DNA of 64,000 bases from Aurifilum marmelostoma (lineage: Eukaryota > Ascomycota > Sordariomycetes > Diaporthales > Cryphonectriaceae), in the NCBI GenBank assembly GCA_027559495.1, contig JAMXSV010000005.1, positions 868,001 to 932,000 of the forward strand, written 5' to 3'. A program made the translations under genes and the position numbers. Shown here piece after piece: positions 48,199 to 58,475 of this stretch. Numbering within the stretch: the first letter of the stretch is position 1; every line of letters begins with the position of its first letter. The notes below the pieces were generated by a model. The model did no database searches, was not told the origin of the DNA, and worked only from the letters and a program-made list of their open reading frames with translations.

Positions 48199-50859
48199 CT
48201 ATCCTATGGTAAAAGGCACCTTGGCGACAATATGGCGGGAGCTTGTCCCGACATGGCATGTGTAGACTCCGGGCGGTATAGTCCAAGCCCCCTTGCCCCC
48301 TTGATGGTTGATGGCTGTGGTGTCAAAGGTTCGCAGTGATGCCCTGTCGATGGTGACCTCGACAGTCTTAGACTCTCTAGGAGCCAGCCTGACCTTGGCA
48401 AAGGCTACAAGGGCTCTAGTTGGACAGTGGGAATGCGCCTCCACTGCTGATGGGGAGCTCAAGTAAACCTGAAGAGTCTCGCTACCTTCAACCGCGCCAG
48501 TATTGGAGACTGTCGCTCTTATGAGGGCGGCAGCAGTATTGTGACCAACGTGCTGATGGGGAAGATCATCAACGACAGCATCAACATTGCTGACAGCAAA
48601 CGAGGTGTAGGATAAACCATAGCCAAACGGCCACATGGGCTCAATGTCATGGGTGTCAAACCACTTGTAGCCCACGAGAACCCCTTCGCCGTAGGCAGCC
48701 TTGTCGAGGCGGCTGTCCCCGGGAAACCAGTCGTGGGAGCCGTGGTCGGAGAGGCGTCGGGGAAAAGTCAAGGGCAGCCTACCGCTGGGGTTGACGCGGC
48801 CAAACAGGACGTCGGCGAGGGCATTTCCGTTCTCCTGACCCTGGTACCAGGCGTGCGCGATGGCGGGGGCGTCCGAGGCCCAGGGCATGGCTATGGCACA
48901 AGCCGACTGGGTGACGACGATGGTTCTGGGGTTGGCGGCGCACACAGCGGCCACCAGGTCGTCGGTCCGCCCCGGCAGGCTGAGCGAGGTACGGTCGGAG
49001 CCCTCGCGCTCTGTGTCATTGTTATGGCCCACCACCAGGACAGCGACGTCCGCAGCCCGGGCAGCCTCGACAGCCGCGGCAAAGAGAGCTTCCTCGTCGT
49101 GGCGCAGCAGGAGGCCGACACGGACGCCCGAGATCTTGTGGAACAGGGTATTGTCGTGTGGCGGTGTGGGGGGCGGGACCGCGATATTGTCGACGTGCAA
49201 GGCGTACGCCTGGCCCGCAACCAGGTGCCGCTTGGCAAAGACTTCGGCGCTGCCGCAGTTCATAAAGTTGCCGCTGATCTGGGTCCAGTTTGTGTTGTCC
49301 ACCACCAGATCCCCATCGATAAAAAGCTTGGCATTGCCGGTTGTGGAAAAGCTGAGGTCGTACTCGCCCGTGACAGGCACGCGGACGACGCCCGTGACCC
49401 GATAGCAGTAGTCCTGGCCCTGAAGCTCGGCGGGGGTATCACCATCGCTCATGAGGTAGACGCGCGAGTCATGCCAGTAGGTGGTGGCGACAATGTCGCC
49501 GCTGAAGTCGTGGCCGTGGTAGAAGTCAACACGCACGCCCTGAGCAGCGTCAGGGGCCGGGCTGTTGCGGATGCACCGCCCCATCAGTGGGGGCTGCAGG
49601 TAGGTAAAGATGCCCCTGTGGTATGAGACCTGCACGGCTGGGTTCTGGGCCTTGGCAGCCTCGGAGATGGAATCGTACGGGTTGGTGAGGTAGTATGGGT
49701 TGACAATCGCGCTGCCGGTGCCGCCCGCGGTGGGCTCCTTGGCGTTGGGCCCGATGACAGCAAGGCGCTTGATGGCGGATGCATCCAGAGGGAGCAAGGG
49801 GCGCTGTGAATCGTTCTTGAGCAGCACAATGCCCTCGCAGGCGGCCTCCCTAGCTGTCAGCCGAGCCTGAGGGGTGTCCGATTTTGCCTCTCCCTCCTCT
49901 ACAAGTCTTCTTTTCTCTGCTTCTTGTCGTCTTGCTCCTTCTTCCGAGACACCATTCTCGGCTGCCGGCCCCTGGAGTAGGCCAGCCCTGTCGAGAAGCG
50001 CCAGAAGCCGACGGACGCACGGGTCGACGTGATCCGTCTCAGAAACCTTGCCGGCCTCGACAGCGCGGCGCAGGGCCTCGCCGTAGCGGATGGCAGGGCC
50101 AGGCATTTCCAGATCCGTAGTGGCGCGGATGCTCTGTTCTGTCGAGTTGAGCCCGCCCCAGTCGCTCATGACCAGGCCGTCGAAGCCCCACTCGCTGCGC
50201 AGGATGTCTTTGACCAGGTGCTCGTGCATGTCCAGGTGCAGACCGTTAACCTTGGGGTATGCGGTCATGGCGGTCCAGGGGTCGACTCCGGCCTGGAGCA
50301 CCATCTCGAACGGCCGAAGGTAGACCTCGCGCAGCGTGCGCTCGTCCACGGCCTGATCCATGTTGAAGCGCCTGGTCTCAGCGTCGTTGCACACGTAGTG
50401 CTTCATGCAGGCCCCCACACCTGGCACGCTCTGCACGCCTGCGATGTAGGCCGTGGCCATGGCCCCTGTGAGAAAGGGGTCCTCGCCAAAGTTCTCAAAG
50501 TTGCGACCCCCCAGCGGCGACCGGCTGAGGTTCATGGTGGGCGCCAGCAGTACGTGTGCGCCCTTGGCCCGCGTCTCCTCGCCCAGGACTCGCCCCACGC
50601 GTCGTATTAGCTTCTGGTTGAACGTCGCCGCCAGCGATATGCCGCAGGGCACAAATGTCGTATGCGTGCCATCCGTCCATCGCGCCCCCCGCACCCCCGC
50701 AGGCCCGTCTGTGGTCTTGAGGCTCTGTATGCCCAGTCGTGGCACCGACGCCGTCTCCCACATATTCTGGCCAGCCAGGAGCATGCATCTTTCAGAAAGG
50801 GTAAGCTCAGCCAGGATGCCGTCGATCCTGCCCTGTTGTCGCCTTGCCTTGTCTCCCAT
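48199..50859 (-). CDS. GH3 beta-glucosidase with PA14 domain
   Basis: A family 3 glycoside hydrolase that removes terminal beta-glucose from glucosides. Single exon, 886 residues from the preferred ATG at 50859 (MGDKARRQQGRIDGIL). An upstream ATG at 50958 would add 33 hydrophilic residues. Order: the GH3 barrel with TTDGPAGVRG, GRNFENFGEDP, KHYVCND and the nucleophile Asp in GLVMSDWGG (about residue 233). Next is the second GH3 domain, split by a PA14 insert (RVDFYHGHDFSG to KLFIDGDLVVDN), and then a fibronectin-III-like C-terminus. PA14-bearing GH3 enzymes are known in yeasts and filamentous fungi. No signal peptide is seen, so the enzyme is probably intracellular and would depend on an importer for its glucoside. 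The neighbouring sugar permease fits that. Confidence 0.92.
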   Translation of the reverse strand: MGDKARRQQGRIDGILAELTLSERCMLLAGQNMWETASVPRLGIQSLKTTDGPAGVRGARWTDGTHTTFVPCGISLAATFNQKLIRRVGRVLGEETRAKGAHVLLAPTMNLSRSPLGGRNFENFGEDPFLTGAMATAYIAGVQSVPGVGACMKHYVCNDAETRRFNMDQAVDERTLREVYLRPFEMVLQAGVDPWTAMTAYPKVNGLHLDMHEHLVKDILRSEWGFDGLVMSDWGGLNSTEQSIRATTDLEMPGPAIRYGEALRRAVEAGKVSETDHVDPCVRRLLALLDRAGLLQGPAAENGVSEEGARRQEAEKRRLVEEGEAKSDTPQARLTAREAACEGIVLLKNDSQRPLLPLDASAIKRLAVIGPNAKEPTAGGTGSAIVNPYYLTNPYDSISEAAKAQNPAVQVSYHRGIFTYLQPPLMGRCIRNSPAPDAAQGVRVDFYHGHDFSGDIVATTYWHDSRVYLMSDGDTPAELQGQDYCYRVTGVVRVPVTGEYDLSFSTTGNAKLFIDGDLVVDNTNWTQISGNFMNCGSAEVFAKRHLVAGQAYALHVDNIAVPPPTPPHDNTLFHKISGVRVGLLLRHDEEALFAAAVEAARAADVAVLVVGHNNDTEREGSDRTSLSLPGRTDDLVAAVCAANPRTIVVTQSACAIAMPWASDAPAIAHAWYQGQENGNALADVLFGRVNPSGRLPLTFPRRLSDHGSHDWFPGDSRLDKAAYGEGVLVGYKWFDTHDIEPMWPFGYGLSYTSFAVSNVDAVVDDLPHQHVGHNTAAALIRATVSNTGAVEGSETLQVYLSSPSAVEAHSHCPTRALVAFAKVRLAPRESKTVEVTIDRASLRTFDTTAINHQGGKGAWTIPPGVYTCHVGTSSRHIVAKVPFTIG

Positions 50860-52056
50860 CGTGGCGGTTTTGTTTTGCGTCCTCTTTTGTTCTATTCCCT
50901 CTTTCTCCTTCTCGAAGGCTACCTTTTTTGAGGTGATCCGCGCCGGAGATTCCTCCAAGAAACAAACTACTCACAATAGTAATTAACAAGGAGAGAATTT
51001 GCGGTAACAGAGACGAGAGAGGGGAAGGGGAAGGGAAAGAGAAACACAGATGGGTTATATATGAAGCGCGCTCAGGACCCACCCCCAGACTCAATCTATC
51101 CACAGTTTTCGGGAGTCGGGGCCCTCTTTTTCTTCTGTCCCTCCAAAACGGCATCCATTCCAGAAGAGAGAGAGCGAGTGTGTAATATAGAGGTGATTGT
51201 GAACCCACCCATCGTTGTGGGTCTGATCGGTAGTGGAGCCACGAGCGGATCACGGCGGCCAAATCAGCCGCTTTCCGCCCGCCGCGGAACTACACGTACA
51301 CTAAACTCTCCTTCTCCTACTACTCGTGCCGCTTCCGCCCGGTTGGAAAGCCTATCCCGGATCATCCAAGGCTATTACGAGAAACCGCCCTACTGCCCTA
51401 CTTATATCCGGTGATACAGATTTACTTCTTACTATCGTAACGCTATCAAAGGCGACCCGTAGGTCAAGGTCAGCTACAATATAATTATGAGGGAACAATT
51501 ATCGTCAGAATTTGGTATACAGTAGAAATATCTATTAGACTATACAGGGACGCCACTTGCAAGGAAAGGCAATGAGCATAATGGTGTGCAAATGTAAGAG
51601 TAATGTAGGGTATCCATTATGAAAGCAAATGATCGACGATTGTCTTGGTAGACAATGTGGTATGCTGAGGGATACTACGGGATGCGAGTACCGTAGGTCC
51701 TGGATGCCCTGCAGGATGACAGGCTTGCGGGCAAACTTTTTTTTCTTCGGGACTAAGATGGGGATTAATGTATGCTATTGTGTCCTCCGTTTCCATTCAG
51801 ATCTTTTACAGGTCACCTGGTCAGGCCTAGGGCTTGTCTTTCACCCCGATTCTATGCCTCGTTGGCATCGAATTGCCTCACCCTCACGACATGGGATAGC
51901 ATGCTTGGGTCGACAGGGTCCTTACTAATTGCTTGGTCGTCTATTGAGTTCTGGTTCAGACACAAGATCGAACGCTAATACCCAAGCCCCGTATTGCAAG
52001 CTGTATACATTCGTTTCTCTATCGCTAGCAGACAAAATGGGTTTGATTGTCTGGGT
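50860..52056. other. Intergenic, promoter of the GH3 gene
   Basis: 1.2 kb between the GH3 start and the 3' end of the second MFS gene. The GH3 leader region is purine-rich on the plus strand (51,010-51,055). No gene was recognised among the short frames. Confidence 0.45.
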
Positions 52057-53325
52057 TCATAAACAATCTCCTCCTAACGAGGGTTTGGACAGAATAAGAA
52101 AGCCCGAGGACATAACGAAGATACCGATGCAGAAACTAGCGGTGGTTGGCTGGCTCGACGCAAAAATGAGCATCGAGTTAGCTAGACAGCCGACAACGCC
52201 GGCTGCGCCCCATGTCAGGAGGACTTGGCCGTAGTGGTGCGGAAAATATGCTGGCTCGGTGGACTGTGCTCTGACAAGCACGGGTAAGATGCTGAAACCA
52301 GTGCCGTGCGCAAAAAGAAGCACCGCAAGTGTGACCATGGCAAGGGTCGGCCCCGGAGACAGGGAATACGCCACCAACAGGAGCCCGCGTAGGACTAACA
52401 AGGTAATAAAGGTCTTCCTCGGGCCCAGCTGCGCGCTCACCCCAGGAGCTAGCAACCCTCCTAGAGCCAGCGCGGTCATAGCATACGCCAAGATGTTTGC
52501 CTGGTCAATATCTCGTACAGAGCCCTGCTGGTGGAAAGACGCAATGGGCATCAGGGCGCCAAAGACCATCATGCCGGGCAGGGCATTCACGAACAGCAGT
52601 GTCGACAGGAACAGCCGTGCCGAGGGGTTCTTCCACCGCATTCTCTCTGGCGGTGACTGCGGCAACGGGCGCGTGGCTGCTGGCGGCTGCTGTCGGTGTG
52701 GGTCGTCACGAACTAACCCAACAGGCGTCGCAGCTACCACAGCTACGCCGAGGAGGAGAAGGAGGAGGAGGCCCCCGCTGACAGATAAAGCGCGACCGAG
52801 CTGCACGGGGTCTAGAAAGTCGAACCGGTACCATGACGAAGCCACAAGGCATGCTGCTGTGCCGGACGAGAAGCCCAACGGGCCGATGGCGCTCCTCGCC
52901 AGCGGTCGACTGGGAAACGCCTGTCCGACCATGACGACGACAGCCAGATAAGTAAAGCCGACACCGACGCCTCCAACAAACAGGAACGCGAGTACACCCG
53001 CTAGGCTGTCCAGACTTCCTATAGAGTAGCCAGTGCCGATCACGGCCGCGGACCAGCTTGCAGCACCGCCAATGGCCACGGAAGATGCGCCATACCGATC
53101 GATCCAGGTGACAACGCTGCTCACCCCCACGGCAAGCCCGAAGCAAGCGGCTGCAAAGGGTGCGTGTGACCACGCAGTCGATAAACCAAATACTCGAGGT
53201 AGCTCGGCACCAACGGTGGAGAGACCGTAAACGGTGCCTACGGTGAACATAGTCACGAGGCTGACGAGGCCGAGCTGCCACGGCTGGGCCGATGGCAGCC
53301 TGTCGAGCGGAGCATCCATAGCCAC
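52057..53325 (-). CDS. MFS transporter, OFA/monocarboxylate type
   Basis: A single-exon gene of 422 residues with about twelve hydrophobic segments, a plasma-membrane major facilitator. The N-terminus is short, MAMDAPLDRLPSAQPW, and helix 1 follows at once (LGLVSLVTMFTVGTVYGLS). A hydrophilic central loop (about 208-235, VRDDPHRQQPPAATRPLPQS) separates the two six-helix halves. The pattern resembles oxalate/formate and monocarboxylate-type transporters rather than sugar porters. There is no sugar-porter signature. It is divergent from the sugar permease to the right. A role in moving an organic acid, such as a nitrilase product, is possible but inferred only from position. Confidence 0.8.
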   Translation of the reverse strand: MAMDAPLDRLPSAQPWQLGLVSLVTMFTVGTVYGLSTVGAELPRVFGLSTAWSHAPFAAACFGLAVGVSSVVTWIDRYGASSVAIGGAASWSAAVIGTGYSIGSLDSLAGVLAFLFVGGVGVGFTYLAVVVMVGQAFPSRPLARSAIGPLGFSSGTAACLVASSWYRFDFLDPVQLGRALSVSGGLLLLLLLGVAVVAATPVGLVRDDPHRQQPPAATRPLPQSPPERMRWKNPSARLFLSTLLFVNALPGMMVFGALMPIASFHQQGSVRDIDQANILAYAMTALALGGLLAPGVSAQLGPRKTFITLLVLRGLLLVAYSLSPGPTLAMVTLAVLLFAHGTGFSILPVLVRAQSTEPAYFPHHYGQVLLTWGAAGVVGCLANSMLIFASSQPTTASFCIGIFVMSSGFLILSKPSLGGDCL

Positions 53326-54498
53326 GGTGGTATATGGTTGTAGCGGCGGTAACTGGCGGGGGGCTTGCAGCAGCAGCTAACCCTGGCAGCTGATGATGGC
53401 GCCGCAGTCGGCTGATCGAGCGTGTCTCAGGACCGGGGGCTGCCCGATCAAAGATAAACAACAATGACAGGGTCGGAAGCGGTGTGTGAGGGAAGCGATG
53501 AGATAGTAAGGATGAATACCACAGCAGATAGCACTGGCTGTGAGGCACGGCAACCTTTGCTGAACTTGGGTGTTTTTATATCCAAGCACGAGATAAGGGG
53601 AAAAGCTATAGTGCGTTGCAGGTTCCGCCTAAGCCGCCTGTTCCGCTGATAATAATGTTGCTTCCAGTCTACCCATGTTTCCTATTCAATCATCACAGAT
53701 TTTGTATCATAGTCGGAACTAATCTATCGTACAAGAGCACTACTATCTGAAAGCAATCATGTTTGTGTAACGTTTATTACTGTACTGCCGCAGAATAAAT
53801 ATTAGCAGTTCAACACTTAACAAGGGAGGGGTAAAAGAGGAAAAGGGGCAAGAAAGCACACAATGCATTATATGTTGAGTCCAAAGTCTTCTATATGTGG
53901 CACATTTTTCGAGTTTACGCCTTCAGTGGTCGAAGACAAAAGACACTTGAGAGAAAGACTTAAGAGCTCAATTTTCCCTTCGACTATCTGAAGCTCCGGG
54001 GCCTCCATCGTTTGAGTTGCAGCCCTTGCACGGAAAAAGTTTAGTGGCGGTTATTAATTCTGAAAGCGGACGACTGTTGCTGCCGAGCAAGGCTATCCAT
54101 GAGCGAGGGCGGCATCCAGCGGCCACGAAGCCGCCCCTATCCTGCTGCACGGCCAGGAGCACTACGCTACAGTTCTCTAGCCTTCGTATCTCGTCGTGGG
54201 GAGTCACCTGGCCTCGACGTCTGGACTCACAACAACGCCCCAGCAGACCTCTGGGGTATACAACTCCCCCGGATTTTCAGAATTGGAGAAGCAGGGAGCC
54301 GTCGTAAGGCCGGACCTGCAACTTGCGATTGGGAATAAATATCCAGGCCTGCCTTCATCCCCGCACATCTCGTTATGACTCTCCTGCGTCAGGCCATCCG
54401 GACAGGCACACACGACACACGTGCACACAGAGCAACATAGAGCCTATCTGGCCGTCTTCCCTTTGAGCAGGCCGCCTCGCCCTTGCAATCGAGAAAGG
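53326..54498. promoter_or_regulatory. Divergent promoter region between two transporters
   Basis: 1.17 kb between divergent starts, so it contains both promoters. A run of CACACGACACACGTGCACACAG (about 54,410-54,431) contains an E-box-like CACGTG. No coding gene is seen. Confidence 0.45.
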
Positions 54499-56144
54499 AT
54501 GCCTCTCTCGATGCAGGCGCTCCGCATGAGCACGGTCACGGCGCTCGTCGTCAGTGTCTGTGTCGTGGACTCGGTCTCAATTGCATGGGATGGCTCCCTT
54601 ATGGGCTCCCTCAACGTCATGCCCTCCTACAACTCGTACTTTAGCATCACCACCGCCACGCAGGCCGTCAACACCTCGGCCACCTTCCTCGGCGCCATCC
54701 TCATCGGACCCTTCACGGGCATGCTCATTGACGCCAGAGGCCGCAAGCTTGGCCTCTATGCCTCGGCCGTCGTCAACATCATCGGCGCCGCTATCGCTGG
54801 CGGCGCTGCCAACATTGCCATGTTTATTGCTGGTCGTTTCATCCTAGGCATGGGCGTCGGCCTGGGCCAGACTGCTGCTGGAACATATGTCGCCGAGACA
54901 ACCGCCCCCAAGATTCGTCCATTTGCTCTCGGGCTGTACTTTTCCTGCTGGGCCGTCGGCTCTCTCCTGGCCGCAGGTATCTCCTATGGTGTAAGTGAAT
55001 CCCGAGACTGCAAAGAGCCCCTGCCCTTCCCCCAGTCATCAAAAGACATTTTCCGGGTCTCTTTGTGCTTTTCCTCCATCTTCTCCCCCCCCCCCCCTTT
55101 CTTTCTACTGAAGCTCGTGGCCTTGCTGACAATCTTTTGCCTCCTCTTGCCCGTAGTGCTCCTCCCTTGACTCTAACTGGCCCTGGAGGATCCCTTCCCT
55201 GCTCCAGGCCGCACCATCCCTCGGGATCCTCTTTATACTGCCCTTCCTCCCCGAGTCGCCTCGCTGGCTGATATTCAAGGACCGCACAGAGGATGCCCTG
55301 AACGTCATCGCAAAGATCATGGGTACCAACACCGATGATTCCAGCGTGCAGTTTCAGTATCAGGAGATGATCCAGACCCTGGATGACGAGAAGTCCGAGA
55401 CCACTTTCCTGAGCATGCTCCGCGACTCGGCTAACCGCAAGCGCTTGTTCCTCGCACTGTCCGTGGCGCTGCTTGCTATGTTGACGGGTTCCAACATTAT
55501 CACTTATTACTTTGGCAGCATGCTCACCGCGGCCGGCATCAGCTCGTCGACCACACAGCTGCAGATCAACGTCATCCTCTCGTCCTGGCAGTTGGTGGTC
55601 GCCCTTACGGGCTCTGTGCTGGCCGAGCGGCTGGGTCGCCGCGCCCTGGCCCTCACCAGCCTGGGCGCCTGCTCTGTATTCTTCTACATGCTCGCGGGCT
55701 TGACCGCCAAGTATGGCTCCGGCGACGACCAGTCCGGCGTCTACGGCACAATCGCCTGCATCTTCCTCTTCCTCGGCTCATACAGCTTCGGCATCACCCC
55801 CTCTGACGGCTATGTACGCCCCCGAGGTGCTACCCTACCGCATGCGCGCCTCTGGCATCGCTATGCAGGGCATTCTCATCAAAACGTGCGGAGTCTTCAT
55901 CTCCTTCGTGTTCCCTTACCTTTTCGAGGCTATCTCGTGGAAGACGTACATCGTCAACGCCTCCTGGAACATCATCATCTGGCTTTACGTCTACTTTCAC
56001 TGGGTCGAGACCAGGGGTCTTACTCTGGAGGAGGTCAGCAACCTCTTCGGCTGTGCGGGGAATATCATCACAGGGGTCAGTAGCGCAGCGACGCCCGAGG
56101 TCGAGAAGGGTACCATGTGCTTCGGCGCAAAGCAGCAGGGCTAA
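54499..56144 (+). CDS. Sugar permease (MFS sugar porter), frameshifted
   Basis: A hexose/lactose-permease-like sugar porter. Exon 1 is 54499-54990 and exon 2 is 55157-56144, with a 166-nt intron containing a C-run. The product would be about 492 residues if the frame were continuous. Family motifs are WDGSLMGSLNVMPSY in helix 1, DARGRKLG after helix 2, PESPRWL before the central loop, ERLGRRALAL in the second half, and TAMYAPEVLPYRMRASG near helix 10. The frame breaks at 55799-55805. A one-base excess in the CCCCCTCTG stretch (apparently the T at 55802) shifts out of the frame that encodes that last motif, and the downstream part continues cleanly in the new frame to 56144. This is either a recent pseudogene or a sequencing error beside a C-run. 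An in-frame ATG at 54421 is an alternative start. Confidence 0.8.
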
Positions 56145-58475
56145 GGTGCTGCGTGAAGGCTTGATGATCCACTTGTAACCAGCAGTCTCGAGAATTCTTT
56201 TGCCTCGTCGTCAAGTTTTCTGAGGCTTGGTAGTGGTTGAGAACTCCCAGGCTTGGTGTTTTCTTTGGTTGTCAGAGTTGGATTATCAATAATTAGCTCA
56301 AGTCTCTGCAGTTTAGCTATAACCTCTATATAGGCAATATTTGGGCGCGTGTACTTGATTAATCCGTGTTAGCAAGTCCAATTTGTTAAATGATTATAAA
56401 GTATTAGCAGTATTTACCATCACTTAGATGACGAGGCAGAGGATTGATAATCGTATAATGTTTGCTGTAATCAGTTACATAAAACCCGCACGTACCATAG
56501 CCTCACTGTATCAAATAATGCGCATATAATAGAAATAAGCTGCAGCAAAGTGAGCACGAAAAGGTAGCTTGCCAACTAGATCTTTTAAAGCTGCTCTCGT
56601 GGAGACACTCAAGATTCTCAACATTTGGCAAAATTGTTAGAATCATCATGCATAAGCAGATAATGGCATTCATTAGGATCATATCAGCGGGTCGCACACG
56701 CAAGACCTCATCTACTTGAACGCATTCTGCCAGGAAACAGTTCGAATTTATGCGCCACTGCTATTTGTGCTCCCAAGACAATTCCCGGAGCATGGTGATA
56801 TGGTCGATTGATGCTTTTCCACAACTAGATTATATACTCTGATCCAAGCAGCATCTTGAGGTACACGTAAGTTTCGGTAGTAGAAAGACTGAGGTTTGAT
56901 ATATTGTTAGAATTGGTCAGACACTAGTAGACGATTAGACGTGCGGGGATGGCATGAGCGGCTTCACCATCGCTCTATACTAGGATATCTGATTTATTAA
57001 GACTTCGGTCAAGAGCATTATATATTGCTCGAGACTGTGGGAATCTTAATGCGCTGTCTTTCCTGGAATAGTAGCCCAGATACCTGAAATATGTCCATAT
57101 CATGATTCTAATTACATGCCGAGTAATTATGGCCTATTCTGCTTTCGTCCCATATTTACCCTGGATGTCTTGTGTGTCTTATTGAGAAACAAGATCGATG
57201 GCTATAAAACCGCATTACCAAGCCAGAAAAACTGGCCATGGTCCCAGATTTCCAGACCAAAGGTCCTTTTTGTAAAATACGCATATGCTGGTTGTGTAAC
57301 ATGTAGGAGATATCAGGTTCAACGAGCTAGGGTGCTGCATGGCAAAGAATTCATGGCTCGGGTCCGAGACCCCGGCGACCAATTGTATTTGAGCACCGAA
57401 TCCTTGGCTAGCCATTGATACAATGAATGTAGTGTGCACTGCCGCCTGACGTGGCGATGCTTCTCAAAGTAGTCCTAGTCTGGCAAGTGGCCCCGCGTTT
57501 TTCCTACTACTCCGAAGGAAAGGCACGATATATAGAATATATGTTTCGGAGTCCGGATGCCTTCTAGTGTTTCATTACTCTTACACAGTTACTTGGACGT
57601 TGCTGCCCTCCCGGAATGGCCGCGGCAGCTAGCCGTCTGGAGGGCCCGTCAACTGAGGCTGAGAAATTCTTAAGGGGCCGGTCCTGATTCAGGTTGTGAC
57701 CTTGGTCGGTCCTAGAAGGTGATTGAGAGCCGGAGTTAGACTCGGAGCTGGAAACTTGGAGGCATGTCTCAGGAGCGAGGCATAGTATAGCGAGGGCAAC
57801 GAGGACGACAAATTTGACGTGGTCTAGGGTGAGAAATGAGGACAGGAAGATGCAAGGCGGATAGTGACGCTGATAGGGGCTGGAGCCCAGGGCAACAAGA
57901 TTTGAAGGGGAGGAAGAGGAGGTGAGAGAAAGCAGAGAAAAGAGAGAGAAAAAATATATATCTTATTCGGCAGCCAGTACTTTCTCCCGCCGACAACACG
58001 CAACTCAGCCCAGGCTTGGGACACGCTTGATCTCCCTCTTTTCCTTTTTCCTAGGTTCAGCTTGCCTATGGAGGCGAGGGATGGACCGTACAGATATCAT
58101 AGCCGTTGCTGTCAACGGAGTTTGAATCGCTGAATAGGTCAATGTTTATGTATACATAAACCTGAGTATGTAGATCTCGCCGTAAATCTAGCGAGCGCCT
58201 TATGTCTCTCGGGGGGTTTTTGAATATGGTAACTACGCTTGCTTTCATCTAGCCTAGATAGAAGAAACAAATAAGCAACCAAGGAAACCATGTCCTAGAC
58301 CTGCACGAGGATTCAACTTGCATTCACAACGGGAAGACATCTTAAATTGCTGTGTGCTTAAGAAAAATGGTAGGGGGCGTTTCCTTTATATCTGTACAAC
58401 CCCCGGACCCATCCACACTCTATGCCTCTTGAGCCACCACGCTGGCCACCACAACACCATGGAACCAATAGCTAG
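56145..58475. other. Intergenic, no recognisable gene
   Basis: 2.3 kb between the permease and the CFEM receptor gene. Composition is mixed and all frames are short. I looked for split exons as in the neighbouring gene and saw none that matched a known family. Confidence 0.4.

Noticed and set aside
48649..49626. Plus-strand open frame of 325 codons
   Set aside because: It is the antisense shadow of the GC-rich GH3 gene. It has no domain and its composition is dictated by the other strand.
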